A DNA stretch of 64,000 nucleotides, taken from the NCBI GenBank assembly GCA_039583875.1, contig CM077159.1, positions 5,211,371-5,275,370 on the forward strand. Reading direction: 5' to 3'. This DNA comes from Platanthera guangdongensis (Eukaryota; Streptophyta; Magnoliopsida; Asparagales; Orchidaceae). Positions within the stretch are counted from its first letter, which is position 1, and every line of letters begins with the position of its first letter. Both the position numbers and the translations under genes were made by a program. Below, one piece after another: positions 10,991-21,638 of this stretch. Under the pieces are notes generated by a model. It had not been told where the DNA came from. It worked only from the letters and a program-made list of their open reading frames with translations, and did no database searches.

Positions 10991-11610
10991 CGCGGAGTGT
11001 CTGCCGACCCTGAAAAGCTACAGGGCATTGCCGCATGGCCAGTACCCCGCCCGCAGCGCGACCTCCACGCCTTCTTGGGTCTGACCAGATACTACAGACG
11101 GTTCATCCGCGGATACAGCACAATCATCGGACCCCTCTTAGCCCTCCTACGACGTACGGCCTTCGTATGGGACGACATGACCCAACAGGCGTTCGAAATG
11201 CTCCAAGCAGCTCTAGTTTCCGCCCCGGTCCTACAGCTCCTGGACTTCAACGAGACCTATATTGAATGTGATGCCTCAGCTCTGGGCTGCGGTGCAGTTC
11301 TCCAACAACAAGGGCACCCGCTCGCGTACTTCAGTCGCTGCACCGCGCTCCAACACCAGAAATTGTCGGACTATGAGTTAGAACTCATCGACTTAGCAAA
11401 AGCCATCCAACATTAGCGGACATACCTATGGGGACGCTCTTTTATCATACGCACGGATCACTATAGTTTGAAATATCTCTTGGAGTAGCGCTTAACTACC
11501 GTGCCGCAACAACGGTGGGTGAGCAAACTATTGGGGCTCGACTTCACCGTGGAATACAAGTTCGGGGCTCTCAACAGGGCCGCAGACGCCCTCTCTCGCC
11601 GACACTGACG
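10991..11610 (+). pseudogene. E2 RNase H
   Basis: It continues with YLGHIV, VSADPEKLQGIAAWPVP, LGLTRYYRRFIRGYS (RT thumb) and then YIECDASALGCGAVLQQQGH with the RNase H catalytic Asp. YFSRCTAL, TDHYSLKYLLE and FGALNRAADALSRRH follow. In-frame stops at 11414 and near 11487 interrupt it. Confidence 0.85.
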
Positions 11611-12715
11611 ACACAGCCAGCATATACATGGTCTCAAGACCGACAGCCTCGCTCACGGACGACATCCGGAGCAAAATTTGCCAATCTCCGTCCCTCACCG
11701 AGTTGTACCATCGAACGTAGGAGGGCCTCTCACCGCCCCGATGGAAGGCTCGCGATGGCGTCATCTTCCATCGAGACCGGATCTATTTACCGCCAACATC
11801 ATCCCACATTCCTTCCATCATGGGGGATATCCACAATCGCGCCCATGAAGGGATCCACAAAACTCTCCACCGCATCCGGGCTGAATTCTACTGGAAGGGA
11901 CTGCGCCGCCAGGTCCAGGAGTTCATCGCACAATGCGTCATATGCCAACAACATAAATCGGCTAACTTACTACCGGCCGGGCTTCTACAACCGTTACGAA
12001 TTCCCACCCAAATTTGGGCCGACATTTCTATGGACTTCGTATAAGGATTGTCGCGAAGTAGAGGCAAGTTCGTGTTAATGGCGGTCGTGGACATATTTTC
12101 CAAGGCGGCGCACTTTCTTCCTCTAGCCCGACCTCTCAGCCGAACGGGTGGCCCAACTACTCTTCCAAGACATCTTTCGATTACACAGACTGCCGGAAAG
12201 TATTGTGTCCAATCGTGACAAGACCTTCACAAGTCGTTTCTGGAAAGAACTATTCACGTTGAGCGGAACGAAGCTACAATTTTCTTCTGCATATCACCCC
12301 CAATCAGAAGGCCAAACAGAGGTCGTTAATCGCACCGTCGAAATGTATCTTCGTTGTTTAAAAGGCGAACACTCCAAGGATTGGGTCAAATGGATCTCAT
12401 GGATTGAATACTGCTATAACACATCCTATCATTTGGCGTTGCAAACCACGTTGTTTCGGCTCATCTATGGTCATGACCCACCCAAGCTCATCACCTACAG
12501 ACATGGACTCGCCACACTAACCACGGTGGAGCAACAATTACTCGACCGGGACCGCCTACTCAACACCGCAAGCAAGCATCCGAGCTCAACATCGCATGGA
12601 GACGACATACAACCGAGGCCACCGAGATGTCTCCTACTCAGTAGGGGAGTGGGTATGGCTCAAACGCCGCCCCCACCTCCAGGCGACACTGCACCCGACG
12701 AATTCTTCGACCAAG
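11611..12715 (+). pseudogene. E2 integrase, 3' truncated
   Basis: The HHCC zinc finger is visible at about 11820-11960 (HNRAHEGIHKTLHRI, then CVICQQHKSANLLP). QIWADISMDFV marks the first core Asp. After a frameshift near 12045, core sequence resumes (LPESIVSNRDKTF with the second Asp, YHPQSEGQTEVVNRTVEMYL with the catalytic Glu, WISWIEYCYNTSYH). The C-terminal part starts (GEWVWLKRRPHLQATLHP) and stops at the fusion point. Whether a chromodomain followed cannot be known. Confidence 0.82.
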
Positions 12716-13392
12716 CTGGTTTGTTCGTGCCTTCAGCTCGATTATACCCCCATTACGGGTTGCCTACGAAAGGGTGATTTTGTTTGGAAGAAGGTCGCCC
12801 TCGAGCCTTCGAGGAGATTAAGGAGAGAATGTCTGCTGCTCATGTTCTATGCTTCCCTGATTTCTCCAAACCTTCGAAGTATCCTGTGATGCGTTAGGAG
12901 TCGGCATCAACGTAGTACTTAGTCGGGAAGGTATTCCAGTGGCCTACTTCAACGAGAAGTTGAACGATGCCCTACATAAGTAATTGAATTATGATCGGGA
13001 GTTCTATATCATCGTACTGGCACTGCGATACTGGCATCATTAACTCCTGCACAAGGAATTTGTTTTGTACTCTGACCATCAGGCGCTGAGGTGCCTCAAC
13101 TCAGAATACATTATGTCACTGTCATGCAAAATGGGTAGAGTGTATGCAGGAGTTTCATTGTGTTCTCAAATACCAAGCAAATGTTGAGAACAAACCGACT
13201 GACGCCTTGAGTCGCCGAGTTAGCATTCTCCACACCATGAGCACTCGAGCAGTAGGGTGAGCGACTAGCTTACTATTATCCAGAGTGACCAGATTTTGGG
13301 GACATCTACACCGTGCTACCAAGGGACCCTCCTGATCTTCGTGAGGGTTATGCGATTTCATACATATTCATGGGCTCACGCCTCTGTGTTAC
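12716..13392 (+). pseudogene. E1 RT thumb and RNase H remnant
   Basis: Sequence returns to E1 with FVRAFSSIIPPL, a degraded LRKGDFVW and AFEEIKERMSAAHVLCFPD read across frames. It continues with CDASGVGI-like and YFNEKLNDA-like blocks, SDHQALRCLNS and EFHCVLKYQANVENKPTDAL (13150-13220). Stops and frame changes are frequent. It closely resembles the remnant at 3954-6066. Confidence 0.75.
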
Positions 13393-13395
13393 TTA

Positions 13396-13882
13396 GGCTA
13401 TGTTTGGGAGTCCGTTTTGACTCCATTCCGTTCTAAACGGATCGGAGAAAAGGTGTTTGGAAACAACCACAATATTGTCATTTTAAAACGGTCGGTTTAA
13501 AACCTACTTTTTCCTCCGTTTTGAAATGGTCAGGGAGACCTCCATTCTCTCTTTCAAAACGGTCGTTTGGAATATTTTTTTAATTTTATTTTATTTTACT
13601 TAATCAATTTAACCCCAATAAAAAAAATAATTATATCCATAAATTTGTAAAAAAAAAATACAAATATAATATCTAATTTTGTTTTTAAAAATTCAGAAAA
13701 AATTGGCTCGAAATAAATAAAATCCATGTGAAGATAATTTTGAAAATAAGTTAAACCGTCACCGAAACTGAGATTACCCAAACAAAGTCTCAGTTTTAAA
13801 ACCACAGTTTTTAAAATACAGTTTAGCATCTCCTTTTTGAACTTCCCCCTTTTAAAACGACACTGGTATCCCAAACAGAGCC
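13396..13882. mobile_element. PIF/Harbinger-type MITE (Tourist-like)
   Basis: 487 bp with terminal inverted repeats: GGCTATGTTTGGG at the left and CCCAAACAGAGCC at the right. It is flanked by the 3-bp direct repeat TTA (13393-13395 and 13883-13885), the preferred target of PIF/Harbinger. It has no coding capacity, and its interior is AT-rich with longer self-complementary arms (TTTTAAAAC blocks). It interrupts E1 between RNase H and integrase. Confidence 0.82.
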
Positions 13883-13885
13883 TTA

Positions 13886-14942
13886 GTTGTCCCTTCGAGA
13901 CTTCCTTATCTAGAAGCAACATACAGGCAGAGCAGCGGGGCACTTTAGGAGCGACAAGATGATTGTCTTAGTCGAGGATCGCTACTTCTAGCCCGGCCTG
14001 AAGAAGGACGTTACTAGGGTTATCAGGCATTATCGTATCTATCAGACCAGGAAGGGATCTCGCCTGCCCACTGGATGATACACACCACTACCCGTTCCCC
14101 AGAGGCCATGAATAGATATTAGTATGGAATTTATTAACGGGCTCCCTCGCACTTTGAGGAAGCTCGATTTGATCTTTGTGGTAGTGGACTGTTTTCTAAA
14201 ATAGCTCATTTTATCCCTTGTCGAAAGATTGTTGTTGTCTCTCACGTGGTCGTGCTTTTCTTTAGAGAGATATTTAAGTACCATGGACTACCTACTTTCA
14301 TAGTCTCTGGTCGCGACGTGTTTTTCATGAGTTATTTTTGGAAGACGTTATGAAAGAAGACCGATACAACCCTGAAGTTCTCCTTCGTCTACCACCCACA
14401 GACGGATGGACAAACTGAGGTTGCCAACCGTAGTCTTGCGACACTGCTGCGTTGTCTTGTTGGAAATAGTCCGTCCACCTGGGATTTTGTTCTCCATATA
14501 AACGAATATGCATATTATAGTTCTGTCAATAGGACCACATGTTTGAGTTCATTTCATATCATGTTAGGGTACGAGCCTAGAAAACCTATTGACTTGTTGG
14601 ATATTCCTCTCGAGTCCAGACCCAGTGAGTCGGCATAGTCTTTCATCCAGCATGTACAAGCACTTCATGAGTCGATCTGCAAGAAAATTGTATCTAGTAA
14701 TGATTATTATAAAAATCAAGCATGTCAGCACAAGCGGGAACAAATCTTTGAGGCAGGAGAGCAAGTATTGTTTCGAATTTGACCTGAGAGGGTCCCGCAA
14801 GGACCAGCAAAGAAAGTAAGCGATCGTCGAATGGGCCCCTATACAGTGGTGCGACAGATTGGTACGAACGCATATGAAATTGACATCCCTCATGGTATGG
14901 GCATCAACCGTGTATTCAACGTAGAGGATTTGACGCCTTACT
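13886..14942 (+). pseudogene. E1 integrase
   Basis: Degraded zinc-finger region near 13900-14060. The core includes [23 protein letters not shown] and FVYHPQTDGQTEVANRSL with the catalytic Glu at about 14400. It goes on with LGYEPRKPIDLLD, then the C-terminal GEQVLFRI, GPYTVVRQIG and NRVFNVEDLTPY, ending near 14942. Stops occur at several places. The order and spacing are normal for a gypsy integrase of about 400 residues. Confidence 0.82.
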
Positions 14943-15389
14943 AAGAGGAGTGTGTGTATGTGGACCCTTTGTCCTTACACAGTATGGCCATCAACCGTGT
15001 ATTCAACGTACAGGAGTGCGTGTATGTGGCATCAACCTTCCTAGGAGGAGTGCGTGTATGTGGACCGTTTCTCCACACCTCTACCTGAGCCTTCACATCC
15101 TACTGCACCTACCAGTCCCTCCTTGTTGCCACCCGAGGAGTCGCTCTATAAGGATTGCATTGCACCATCGATGGTTCCACAGATCCAACAGTCAGACGAA
15201 GATACATTACAGTCAGAGTCATTTACTTCTAAAGACAACATACTCCAGATTATCGATCACGACTTCTGCATCGCGGGCAAGCGAGATATTGTGTTACCTT
15301 GTTTGATGGAGCGGTCGGCCTCTACACGATGCTACATGAATTTCTTCAGAGGAGCTCGAGAGACTCACCCCGCGGCAACGCAGTGAGTA
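14943..15389 (+). pseudogene. E1 pol C-terminal tail with local duplication
   Basis: After the integrase end, the block GGCATCAACCGTGTATTCAA and the word GGAGTGTGTGTATGTGG or variants are repeated two to three times (14900-15065). An open frame at 15054-15386 of 110 codons, Pro/Ser-rich, follows to a stop. It may be the pol tail or 3'-UTR. E3 is inserted immediately after. Confidence 0.5.
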
Positions 15390-15706
15390 TGTTACGCCCT
15401 AATTAAACATGAACACTCCAAGGGGAAGATCTCACTTGTCCAGCCCCAGGATCCAATTACTTTTCCAAAAACCAAATACAAGACAAGACCACAAGGGAAG
15501 GGGTAGAGAGTTATATAACCTCTCCCGCACAAAGAGAAACAGAAATAAAGTGTGACAATAAAAATAAAATAACATAATGGAGACGATCACCCCAAACATC
15601 ATGTTATAATCCATCAGTCGGTCTACTCCTTCGAGAATATACACGCCACGTCAACGATGCTCCTTCCTCTAGTCCATCGTCCTCCATGTCCATAAAAAAT
15701 ACTCAC
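15390..15706 (-). repeat. E3 3' LTR
   Basis: About 317 bp; the plus-strand left end is TGTTACGCCC and the right end near ACTCACA. On the minus strand a TATA-like TTATATAAC lies near 15510. The right border is inferred from the start of TGTCCTCAAGG-type sequence that follows LTRs of this family. Confidence 0.6.
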
Positions 15707-15739
15707 ATCTGAAAAATTTGTCTTGTCCTCAAGGAAATA

Positions 15740-15842
15740 CTCTGGAAACTGGTTGCGCCTTGCGCCTACGCTCAATTAACTCAATTTCCTTTTTTTTCCC
15801 ATTTTTTGCGCCTCAGTGCGCCTTGCGCCTTTGATAACATAG
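15740..15842. repeat. Short GCGCCTTGCGCC repeat
   Basis: GCGCCTTGCGCCT occurs at both ends (about 15745 and 15818), separated by a T-rich stretch. It lies between the E3 integrase and LTR and looks like a small insertion or a fragment of a dispersed plant repeat. The family was not identified. Confidence 0.4.
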
Positions 15843-16990
15843 TTTGGGATGAGAGCGGGACGCCAATGAAGCCTGGCGGGAAGGGCGAAGCTTGACGAAT
15901 ACCACGTCCCCCGCTTGAAACTGAATATCCCTCCGACGCTTGTTCGTGTGGTGGAGCATCTTTTGTTGTGCGTGGAGAAGGTGGGTTTTCAAGATACGGA
16001 GAATCTCGACCCGGTCCAAAAGCTGGGTGCGCACTTCCCCGACGAGACATTCTCTTGGAAGGTGCGGGATCACGGTGGGCGGCGATCGGCCGTAGAGGCG
16101 TATACAACCTGGAAGGGGGGTCATGTGACTCATGTCGGCTGAGTACTAAAAGGAGGTGTTGTAAGAGAACTCGGCCCACTCCAACCATTTGCTCCCGTCA
16201 CGGGGGCGGTCGGAGACGAAACAACACAAGTATGTCTCCAAGCAGCAGTTCCTAACCTCGTACTGCATGTCTGTCTGGAGGTCATAAGCCGAACTCATCC
16301 GGAGTTGTGTGCCTTGGAGTTTGAAAAACTCCTGCCAGAAGGAACTCATGAAAAACGGATCGCGATCGCTGACGATGGATCGAAGAAAACCGTGTAGTCG
16401 GACGATGCCAAAAATAAACTCCTCGGCCACCGTTGGAGCTGTAATTGGGTGGCACAAGGCTATAAAGTGACCGTATTTGGACAACCCATCCACCACCACC
16501 AGGATGTAGTCGTACCCCGATGACCGCGGGAGGCGCGTGATGAAATCCATCGCCACATCTTCCCATATAAGGTCGGGAATGGGCAAGGGCTGCAGGAGGC
16601 CGCCCGAAAATGCGGCCTCATACTTCGAGCGCTGGCAGACGAGGCATGCTGCCACGAACTCCTCCACGTGTCGCATCATGCCTTTCCAATAAAGTGTTGC
16701 TGCGAGGCGGCGGTGGGTACGAAACGCCCTGGAATGGCCCGTTGTCGGCGCAGTATGGAACTCCGTTAGGAGTCACGGAATGCTGGGTGAAGATGATGAA
16801 ATGACTAACCGACCCCAATAGAACAGACGACCTCCAAGAAGGGTGTACGGGGGGAAGGCATCGGCATCCATTCGTAAGCGTTCTACGATGGCTCGCAAGG
16901 TCAGATCGGTGTCCACCTCTCTTTATAAAGTCTCTGCCTCCTGCCAAAGTGGGTGTGATATGGCTGTCAATTCCGCAGACGTTGTCTGCT
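15813..16990 (-). pseudogene. E3 integrase
   Basis: A 177-codon minus frame (16146-16679) holds VCQRSKYEAAFSGGLLQPLP (end of zinc finger), WEDVAMDFITRLPRSSGYD (first Asp), LRSIVSDRDPFF (second Asp) and a mutated YDLQTDMQYEV, where the usual YHPQTDGQTE has lost its spacing. It then has WAEFSYNTSF. After a frameshift the C-terminal part continues (YGRSPPTVI, FQAGDVVFVKLRP, 15813-16133). The zinc-finger start is frame-shifted at 16700-16950. Confidence 0.85.
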
Positions 16991-17747
16991 AGGATAAGGC
17001 GTCTGTCGCTAAGTGTGACTTGCCGGAACAGTATTCCACCGTGAAGTCATAGCCCAAGAGCTTTGCCACCCAAAGCTGTTGCGACGGGGTAGTCATCTTC
17101 TGACTGAGAAGGTATTGAAGGTTATGGTGATCTGTTCGGACGATGAAGTGTCGCCCCAAGAGGTACGACCGCCAATGATGAACTGCCAAGACAAGTGCCA
17201 ACAACTCGTTCTTATACGCTGAGCGGGATCGAATGGTATAAGAGAAGGACGGGCTAAAGTACGCAACCGGCCTCCCGACCTGCATAAGCACTGCGCCAAT
17301 GCATGAGCTGGAGGCATCACACTTCACTATGAAGGACTGAGTGAAATCTGGCATGGCTAGAACTGGGGTCGTAATCAAGGCCTATTGTAGGGCTGTGAAA
17401 GAGGTAGCTGCCTCGGGGGACCACCTAAACGTCGTGTCAACCGTCTTGCGCAGAAGACGTGTGAGAGTTGGCGAGAGCTTGCCGTAGTTGCGGATAAAAC
17501 AGCGATAATAGATGGTCAAAGCCGAGGAAGCCACGGACCTCACGTAAGGAGCGCGGGGACGGCCCCTGCAAAACCGCCTCCACCTTATCGGGTCCACGAC
17601 CATCCCATGAGCAGATACAGTGCAAGTGTGTGACCATGGTAGGAGATCTCGTATGGAGCGAACTCGCATTTCTTCAACTTGGCAACTAATGAGTGTTGTC
17701 ATAGACTCGCCATAGTAGTCTCCAGGTGGCGCACGTGATCCTGCCAC
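16989..17747 (-). pseudogene. E3 RNase H
   Basis: FIVKCDASSSCIGAVLMQVGR carries the catalytic Asp. YFSPSF, YKNELLALVLAVHHWRSYL, IVRTDHHNLQYLL and GKSHLATDALS follow in a 129-codon frame. The thumb part to the right (17382-17747) is frame-shifted. The length matches gypsy RNase H. Confidence 0.87.
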
Positions 17748-18410
17748 ATCAAGCTATAAACAAGTATGTCGTCAAAAAAAATCAGAACATACTTACGAAG
17801 CACCGCTTGAAAGATGTTGGTCATGGTGGCCTGAAGGGTTGTCGGGTGTTAGTGAGGCCAAACGGAATAACCAAGAACTCGTAGTGATCATCATGCATGC
17901 AAAAGGCGATCTTCGGAACATCCTCCGCGCAGACTCGGATCTGGTGGTAGCTGAAACGCAAATCGATCTTAGAAAAATAAGTAGCTCCATTCAGATCATA
18001 TAGAAACCACTGTATCACTGGGATAGGATACTTGTCCGCCGCGGTGGCTTTGTTAAGCTCACGATAGTCCACACAGAATCTTCAACTACCGTCCTTACGA
18101 ACTAGAAGGACCGGACTGGAAAATGGGTTAGCGCTCGGCCGGATCAGGCCGGCAGTCAACATATCAGTGACCAAGCGTTCGATCTCATCCTACTAGATGT
18201 GACCGTAGCGGTAAGGGCGGACTGAGAGCGCCTGGATGCCCTCCTGGAGGGGAATATGGTGGTTGATGGTGTACGGCGATGGAAGACCCGGTAGTGGCTC
18301 AAACACTGAGGAAAAAGCCTCCAAGAGGCGGGGCAGCTAGGGCGAATGAGAAGTTGGCGGCGGGGGTAGGTGCTCGGGCCCAGTCGCCCAGAGTCATGAT
18401 TTGCCATAGA
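17748..18410 (-). pseudogene. E3 reverse transcriptase
   Basis: Motifs in order on the minus strand: NPFSSPVLLVRKDGS, VDYRELNKATAADKYPIP, YFSKIDLRFSYHQIRV, YEFLVIPFGLTN (then a damaged 'APATFQ' segment) and FFDDILVYS near 17775. Frameshifts separate several of these. The xxDD box itself is intact. Confidence 0.87.
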
Positions 18411-19206
18411 AAGGCGCAGAAATCCACCGAGTCAGTGCACTGGGCTGCGTGCGAAGAGACGACAATCCGCTGAAGGGAAACATCACCCCGAAGCGTGCAT
18501 GGCCGATTGGCGCACTGAAAAGTCATACGCATGGAAGCCCAATTGTGTGGTTGATGTCCCCCAAAGTGTGCAATCAGGTGATGCCCAGAATAGCCTCGAC
18601 CCCGCCTAAGTGAAAAACGTAAAACACTGAGGGGGTTGTATACTCGCCCAGATAAAGAGAGAGGTTGTGACATAGGCCTCAAGTTGGCGATCGACAGCCA
18701 TCACCGAGGTGAACGACAAAACTCTATGTCGGATCTGAAGGAAACTGCAAGCGCGTCATGAAGTCGTGGGAGATAAAGTTGTGGCTCACACCACTATCGA
18801 TAATGAACACCCCCGGTGTTACCTGGAGTCGTCCCTGGAGCTTCATGGTGTTGGCTCCTGAGATGCCCCTCGTAGAAGAACATGAAAGATCTAAATGATG
18901 ATGCAGGCCAAGATGTGTCGGCTCCTCTGGAGGAACATCCTCTAGCAACAGGGCGTCCAGTTCAGCAGCTGTCACCTCGTCCTCGTTAGCACACATGAGG
19001 ACCCGCAGTTCCTTCAGCGCACAGACGTGTGTCGGAGAAGATGGTTGCTTACAACGAAGACAAACCCTTTCCGCGCAGACCGTTGTACTCCTGTGTGGTA
19101 AGGCAATGGGGGCAAGCGGTCGTGGTGGCCGAGGAGGAAAGGCCGGTCTGGGAGGTGCGGTTGGATGTTGTTGGGCCCCTGCTGGAAGACGCGACAGAGG
19201 AGTCAC
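18411..19206 (-). pseudogene. E3 zinc knuckle and protease
   Basis: CLRCKQPSSPTHVC is a zinc knuckle with a stretched spacing (C-x2-C-x6-H-x-C) typical of this gypsy group. An acidic linker (LDALLLEDVPPEEP) is followed by FIIDSGVSHNFISHDF with the protease Asp. The region between protease and RT (18299-18682) is readable but frame-shifted. Confidence 0.8.
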
Positions 19207-20323
19207 GAACGTCGCACGGGCCGGGGGGAAGGAGTTGTCAGCGGTGGGCGCGGCCAGTCCCCTCCACGGACCGCAGAATCAGTTTCCACAAACCGGGCAC
19301 CCTCCATTACATCGGAGAGATCCTGAGGATGATGAATGCGTAGGCAGGAGCGAACGTAGGGTCGGACACCCTGAAGAAAGAAGCCGAGGAAATGATCTGG
19401 AGGGAGCCCGGGGATGTGGTTGACAAGCTCGATGAACTCGTCGATGTACTGCTCCACGGAAGTGGTATGTCGTAGGGCACAATTTCTCCACCGCATTACC
19501 TGAGTACCGACGATCATAGCGCTTCACCAGCGCTTGGGCCAGGTGGGTCCTTGAAAGGAGTGGGGTCGACTGGCGCAGCCAACAGACCCAATGGAGGGTG
19601 GAGCCCTCCATGGCAAGGGTAATCAGTCACTTTTTGTCCCTCCGAGGTGTCGTGAATGTCGAAGAATTGATCCGCCTTTGCAATCTAGCCGAGAGGATCG
19701 GTGTCGTTGAAGTGAGGAACTTCGAGGGAGCGTGGTGGGTGGGTTGTGTCCAGCGGGGCGAGTGGAGGGAAAGTTGAAGAGGAGGCGGGCTGACTGGTGA
19801 ACGAGGAGAGATCCTCCCCGAGCGATGATGTGGAGGAGCGACTGTCCACTCGGGCATCACGAGCCTCCAAGCGTTGGAGAATCGCTTGAATCGATGCGAG
19901 AGAGCTAGCTTGATCGTCGAGGCGCCGCTCGACAGCATCAAGACGGGCGTCAGTCATAGCGCGAGTGGTAGGTTGCCGCTGTCGGGGCGTCGGGAGCCGA
20001 CGGAGGTACGAGATTTGACGAAGAGGAGCGCGGGGAGGAAGGAATGAGACCGGCGATGCAGAAGAAGCCGCGGGAAAGGGGATCGGTGTCCAGATGGGCA
20101 AGTCGGGCGGAATAATCAGCGGAAGCGCGACGAATCGGCAGAAGCACTGCGACGAACCGACGGTAATCGTGATCAGCGGAAGAGGAGGTCGTGCGGGTCG
20201 GACACGGGGGCGGGTAGCGACGGAGGAACAGGGGATCGCTCGCACTGCGACGTCGACGAAGAGATGTTGCAGAGGAAACCCGACGGCGCACGGTAGGCTG
20301 ACGGGAACGACAGGGCGGATCAA
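19207..20323 (-). pseudogene. E3 gag
   Basis: The N-terminal frame contains MTDARLDAVERRLDDQASSL (a coiled-coil-like start) and LEVPHFNDTDPLG at the capsid entry. After a frame change EGSTLHWVCWL, VEQYIDEFIELVNHIPGLPP and FLQGVRPYVRSCLRI follow. The same layout is seen in E9 and E10, which belong to the same broad group. The Arg/Pro-rich stretch right of about 19960 is probably leader sequence. Confidence 0.8.
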
Positions 20324-20402
20324 TGTCACGCCCTAATTAAACGCAAACACTCCAAGGCAAAGATCCCACTTGGCCAACCCTAGGCTCCAATTACTTTTCC
20401 AA
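20324..20402 (-). repeat. E3 5' LTR, truncated to 79 bp
   Basis: Matches the first 79-80 bp of the left LTR; broken at AACTTTTCCAA-like sequence next to the E1 purine tract. The expected initiator tRNA-Met binding site next to it is not recognisable. Confidence 0.75.
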
Positions 20403-20415
20403 GGCCTGAGGGAGT

Positions 20416-21117
20416 TGATGGCACGGAACACCCGACACAGGTGTATTCCAGAAGGAGGCGGTGATCCATCACCCAGTAGGAAAACCGGAGTCTGTGATTG
20501 AATCAAGATGGTCGATTCGAGTCGATTTCATATACTACTTTTTATGTTTTGAATTATATATGATGCCCGATAAAGCCAGACAGTACGAGTCGTCTAATTC
20601 GGGTGCTTATGTTGCTCTTAAGGTTATACATATACTAGGTAACGATTATAATTTAAGGTTATATATAGTGCAGGCAGTTCAAGGGGTGGGGGTATCGAAG
20701 GTTAGAGTGCAATTGCAACTGTCGGTCCCGATGTTCTTCTGGTGCAATGCCAGAAGCCTATCCCGCTCCCTGGTACGATTCCTGGGTAGCCTTCCCAGCC
20801 TACCTCCTCTTCCCCGACCAGGCCACCACTCTCGCCTCCCTCTACACCATAAAATCTGCCTTTTTCTCTTCGCTGCGTCGACCCCTGCACTGTCGGCCTA
20901 CACCCCGCCCAATGCAGCAACTCAGCCAAAAAAAGCCTCGGCGGCCTCCACGATTTCCCTTCCCTCTTTCCTTCTGCATCCTACGTATGGAAGTCACTCC
21001 CACCTGATTTTATCCCGTAAATCCATAGTCAGAGCCTCCCAATGTGTTTCTGTACCACTTCCCATTATTTTCCCTTCCCAGGATATACTCCATGCCACCT
21101 CTGTCATTATTTTGAGC
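20416..21117 (+). repeat. E1 3' LTR, truncated
   Basis: About 700 bp align with 6067-6800 without the AT run. It breaks off after CTGTCATTATTTTGAGC. The + frame at 20461-21141 is a chance open frame in the LTR. Confidence 0.8.
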
Positions 21118-21638
21118 ATCGCATGCATTGACATTTTATAAACACAAGCACTAACCGAACTAAAATTCATAAACATTGACATCTAAAGATGTGACTAACA
21201 ATCTCATAAATATTTTCTCTTGCAAATAAAAAAATCATATAATCTTCATGTAGGTATAGGCCATTATGAATGATTTAATAATTTTGTCAAATCATATTAT
21301 TGTATATAAACTTTTGGTCAAATCATATTATTTAACGTTCAAACTTCACTATTTAAAAAAAATTAAAAATTTACAAAAGATCGAAAATGCACCTCTGAAT
21401 GTAAAAGAAGGTATGTTTTAAGTCAAAAAAAATTGAACTACAACCATAAAGGCCCGTTCAGATTAAAGGTATTAGTTTTCTAGAACTGACTTTGAGAATA
21501 AGTAAATCAACTCAATTGTTTGATTAAATGGTTTTGAGCTGGTATTAGCATTGAGGGAAAAACAATAGCAATTCAATTATAACTAAAATTCAATTCGTGA
21601 ATTCTTACCCTCCCCCCCCCCCCCCTCCCTAAAAGGTA
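21118..21638. other. AT-rich sequence between E1 and E4
   Basis: No gene. GGCCCGTTCAGAT near 21451 resembles one end of a Tourist-like MITE, but no partner end was found. A run of about 14 C stands at 21611-21625. Possibly old host DNA. Confidence 0.5.

Larger units (their letters stand above)
8221..12715 (+). mobile_element. E2: Ty3/gypsy element lacking its 3' LTR
   Basis: It begins with a clear LTR at E1 position 8221. In order it has a primer-binding site, gag, zinc knuckle, protease, reverse transcriptase, RNase H and integrase, all on the plus strand. It stops near 12715 inside the integrase C-terminal region, where the sequence changes to E1 RT/RNase H linker (FVRAFSSIIPPL). No 3' LTR, polypurine tract or target duplication is seen. 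A deletion must have removed the E2 3' end together with E1 protease and RT. Several frames are broken. Confidence 0.82.
15390..20402 (-). mobile_element. E3: Ty3/gypsy element nested in E1
   Basis: Reading right to left: a truncated 5' LTR (20324-20402), gag, zinc knuckle, protease, RT, RNase H, integrase and a 3' LTR (15390 to about 15706). Both LTR copies start (plus strand) TGTYACGCCCTAATTAAAC and share CCAATTACTTTTCCAA. The right LTR is cut after 79 bp and joined to the purine tract before the E1 3' LTR, so a deletion removed its end and some E1 sequence. Frames are broken but all domains are recognisable. Confidence 0.85.
6067..21117 (+). mobile_element. E1: Ty3/gypsy retrotransposon, host of three later insertions
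   Basis: A plus-strand element with 5' LTR 6067-7348, primer-binding site 7355-7366, gag from 7387, RNase H from about 12720, integrase to about 14940 and a truncated 3' LTR 20416-21117. Both LTRs start TGATGGCAC and align over about 700 bp, with the stretch CCCGACACAGGTGTATTCC in common. A purine tract (CTGAGGGAG) lies just before the 3' LTR. RT is absent, lost with the E2 insertion. Nested inside are E2 (8221 to about 12715), a MITE (13396-13882) and E3 (15390-20402). Every coding domain has stops or frameshifts, so it cannot move by itself. A target duplication cannot be checked because the right end is missing. Confidence 0.8.

Noticed and set aside
21451..21463. GGCCCGTTCAGAT as the start of another Tourist-like MITE
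   Set aside because: No matching right end or TTA/TAA duplication was found.
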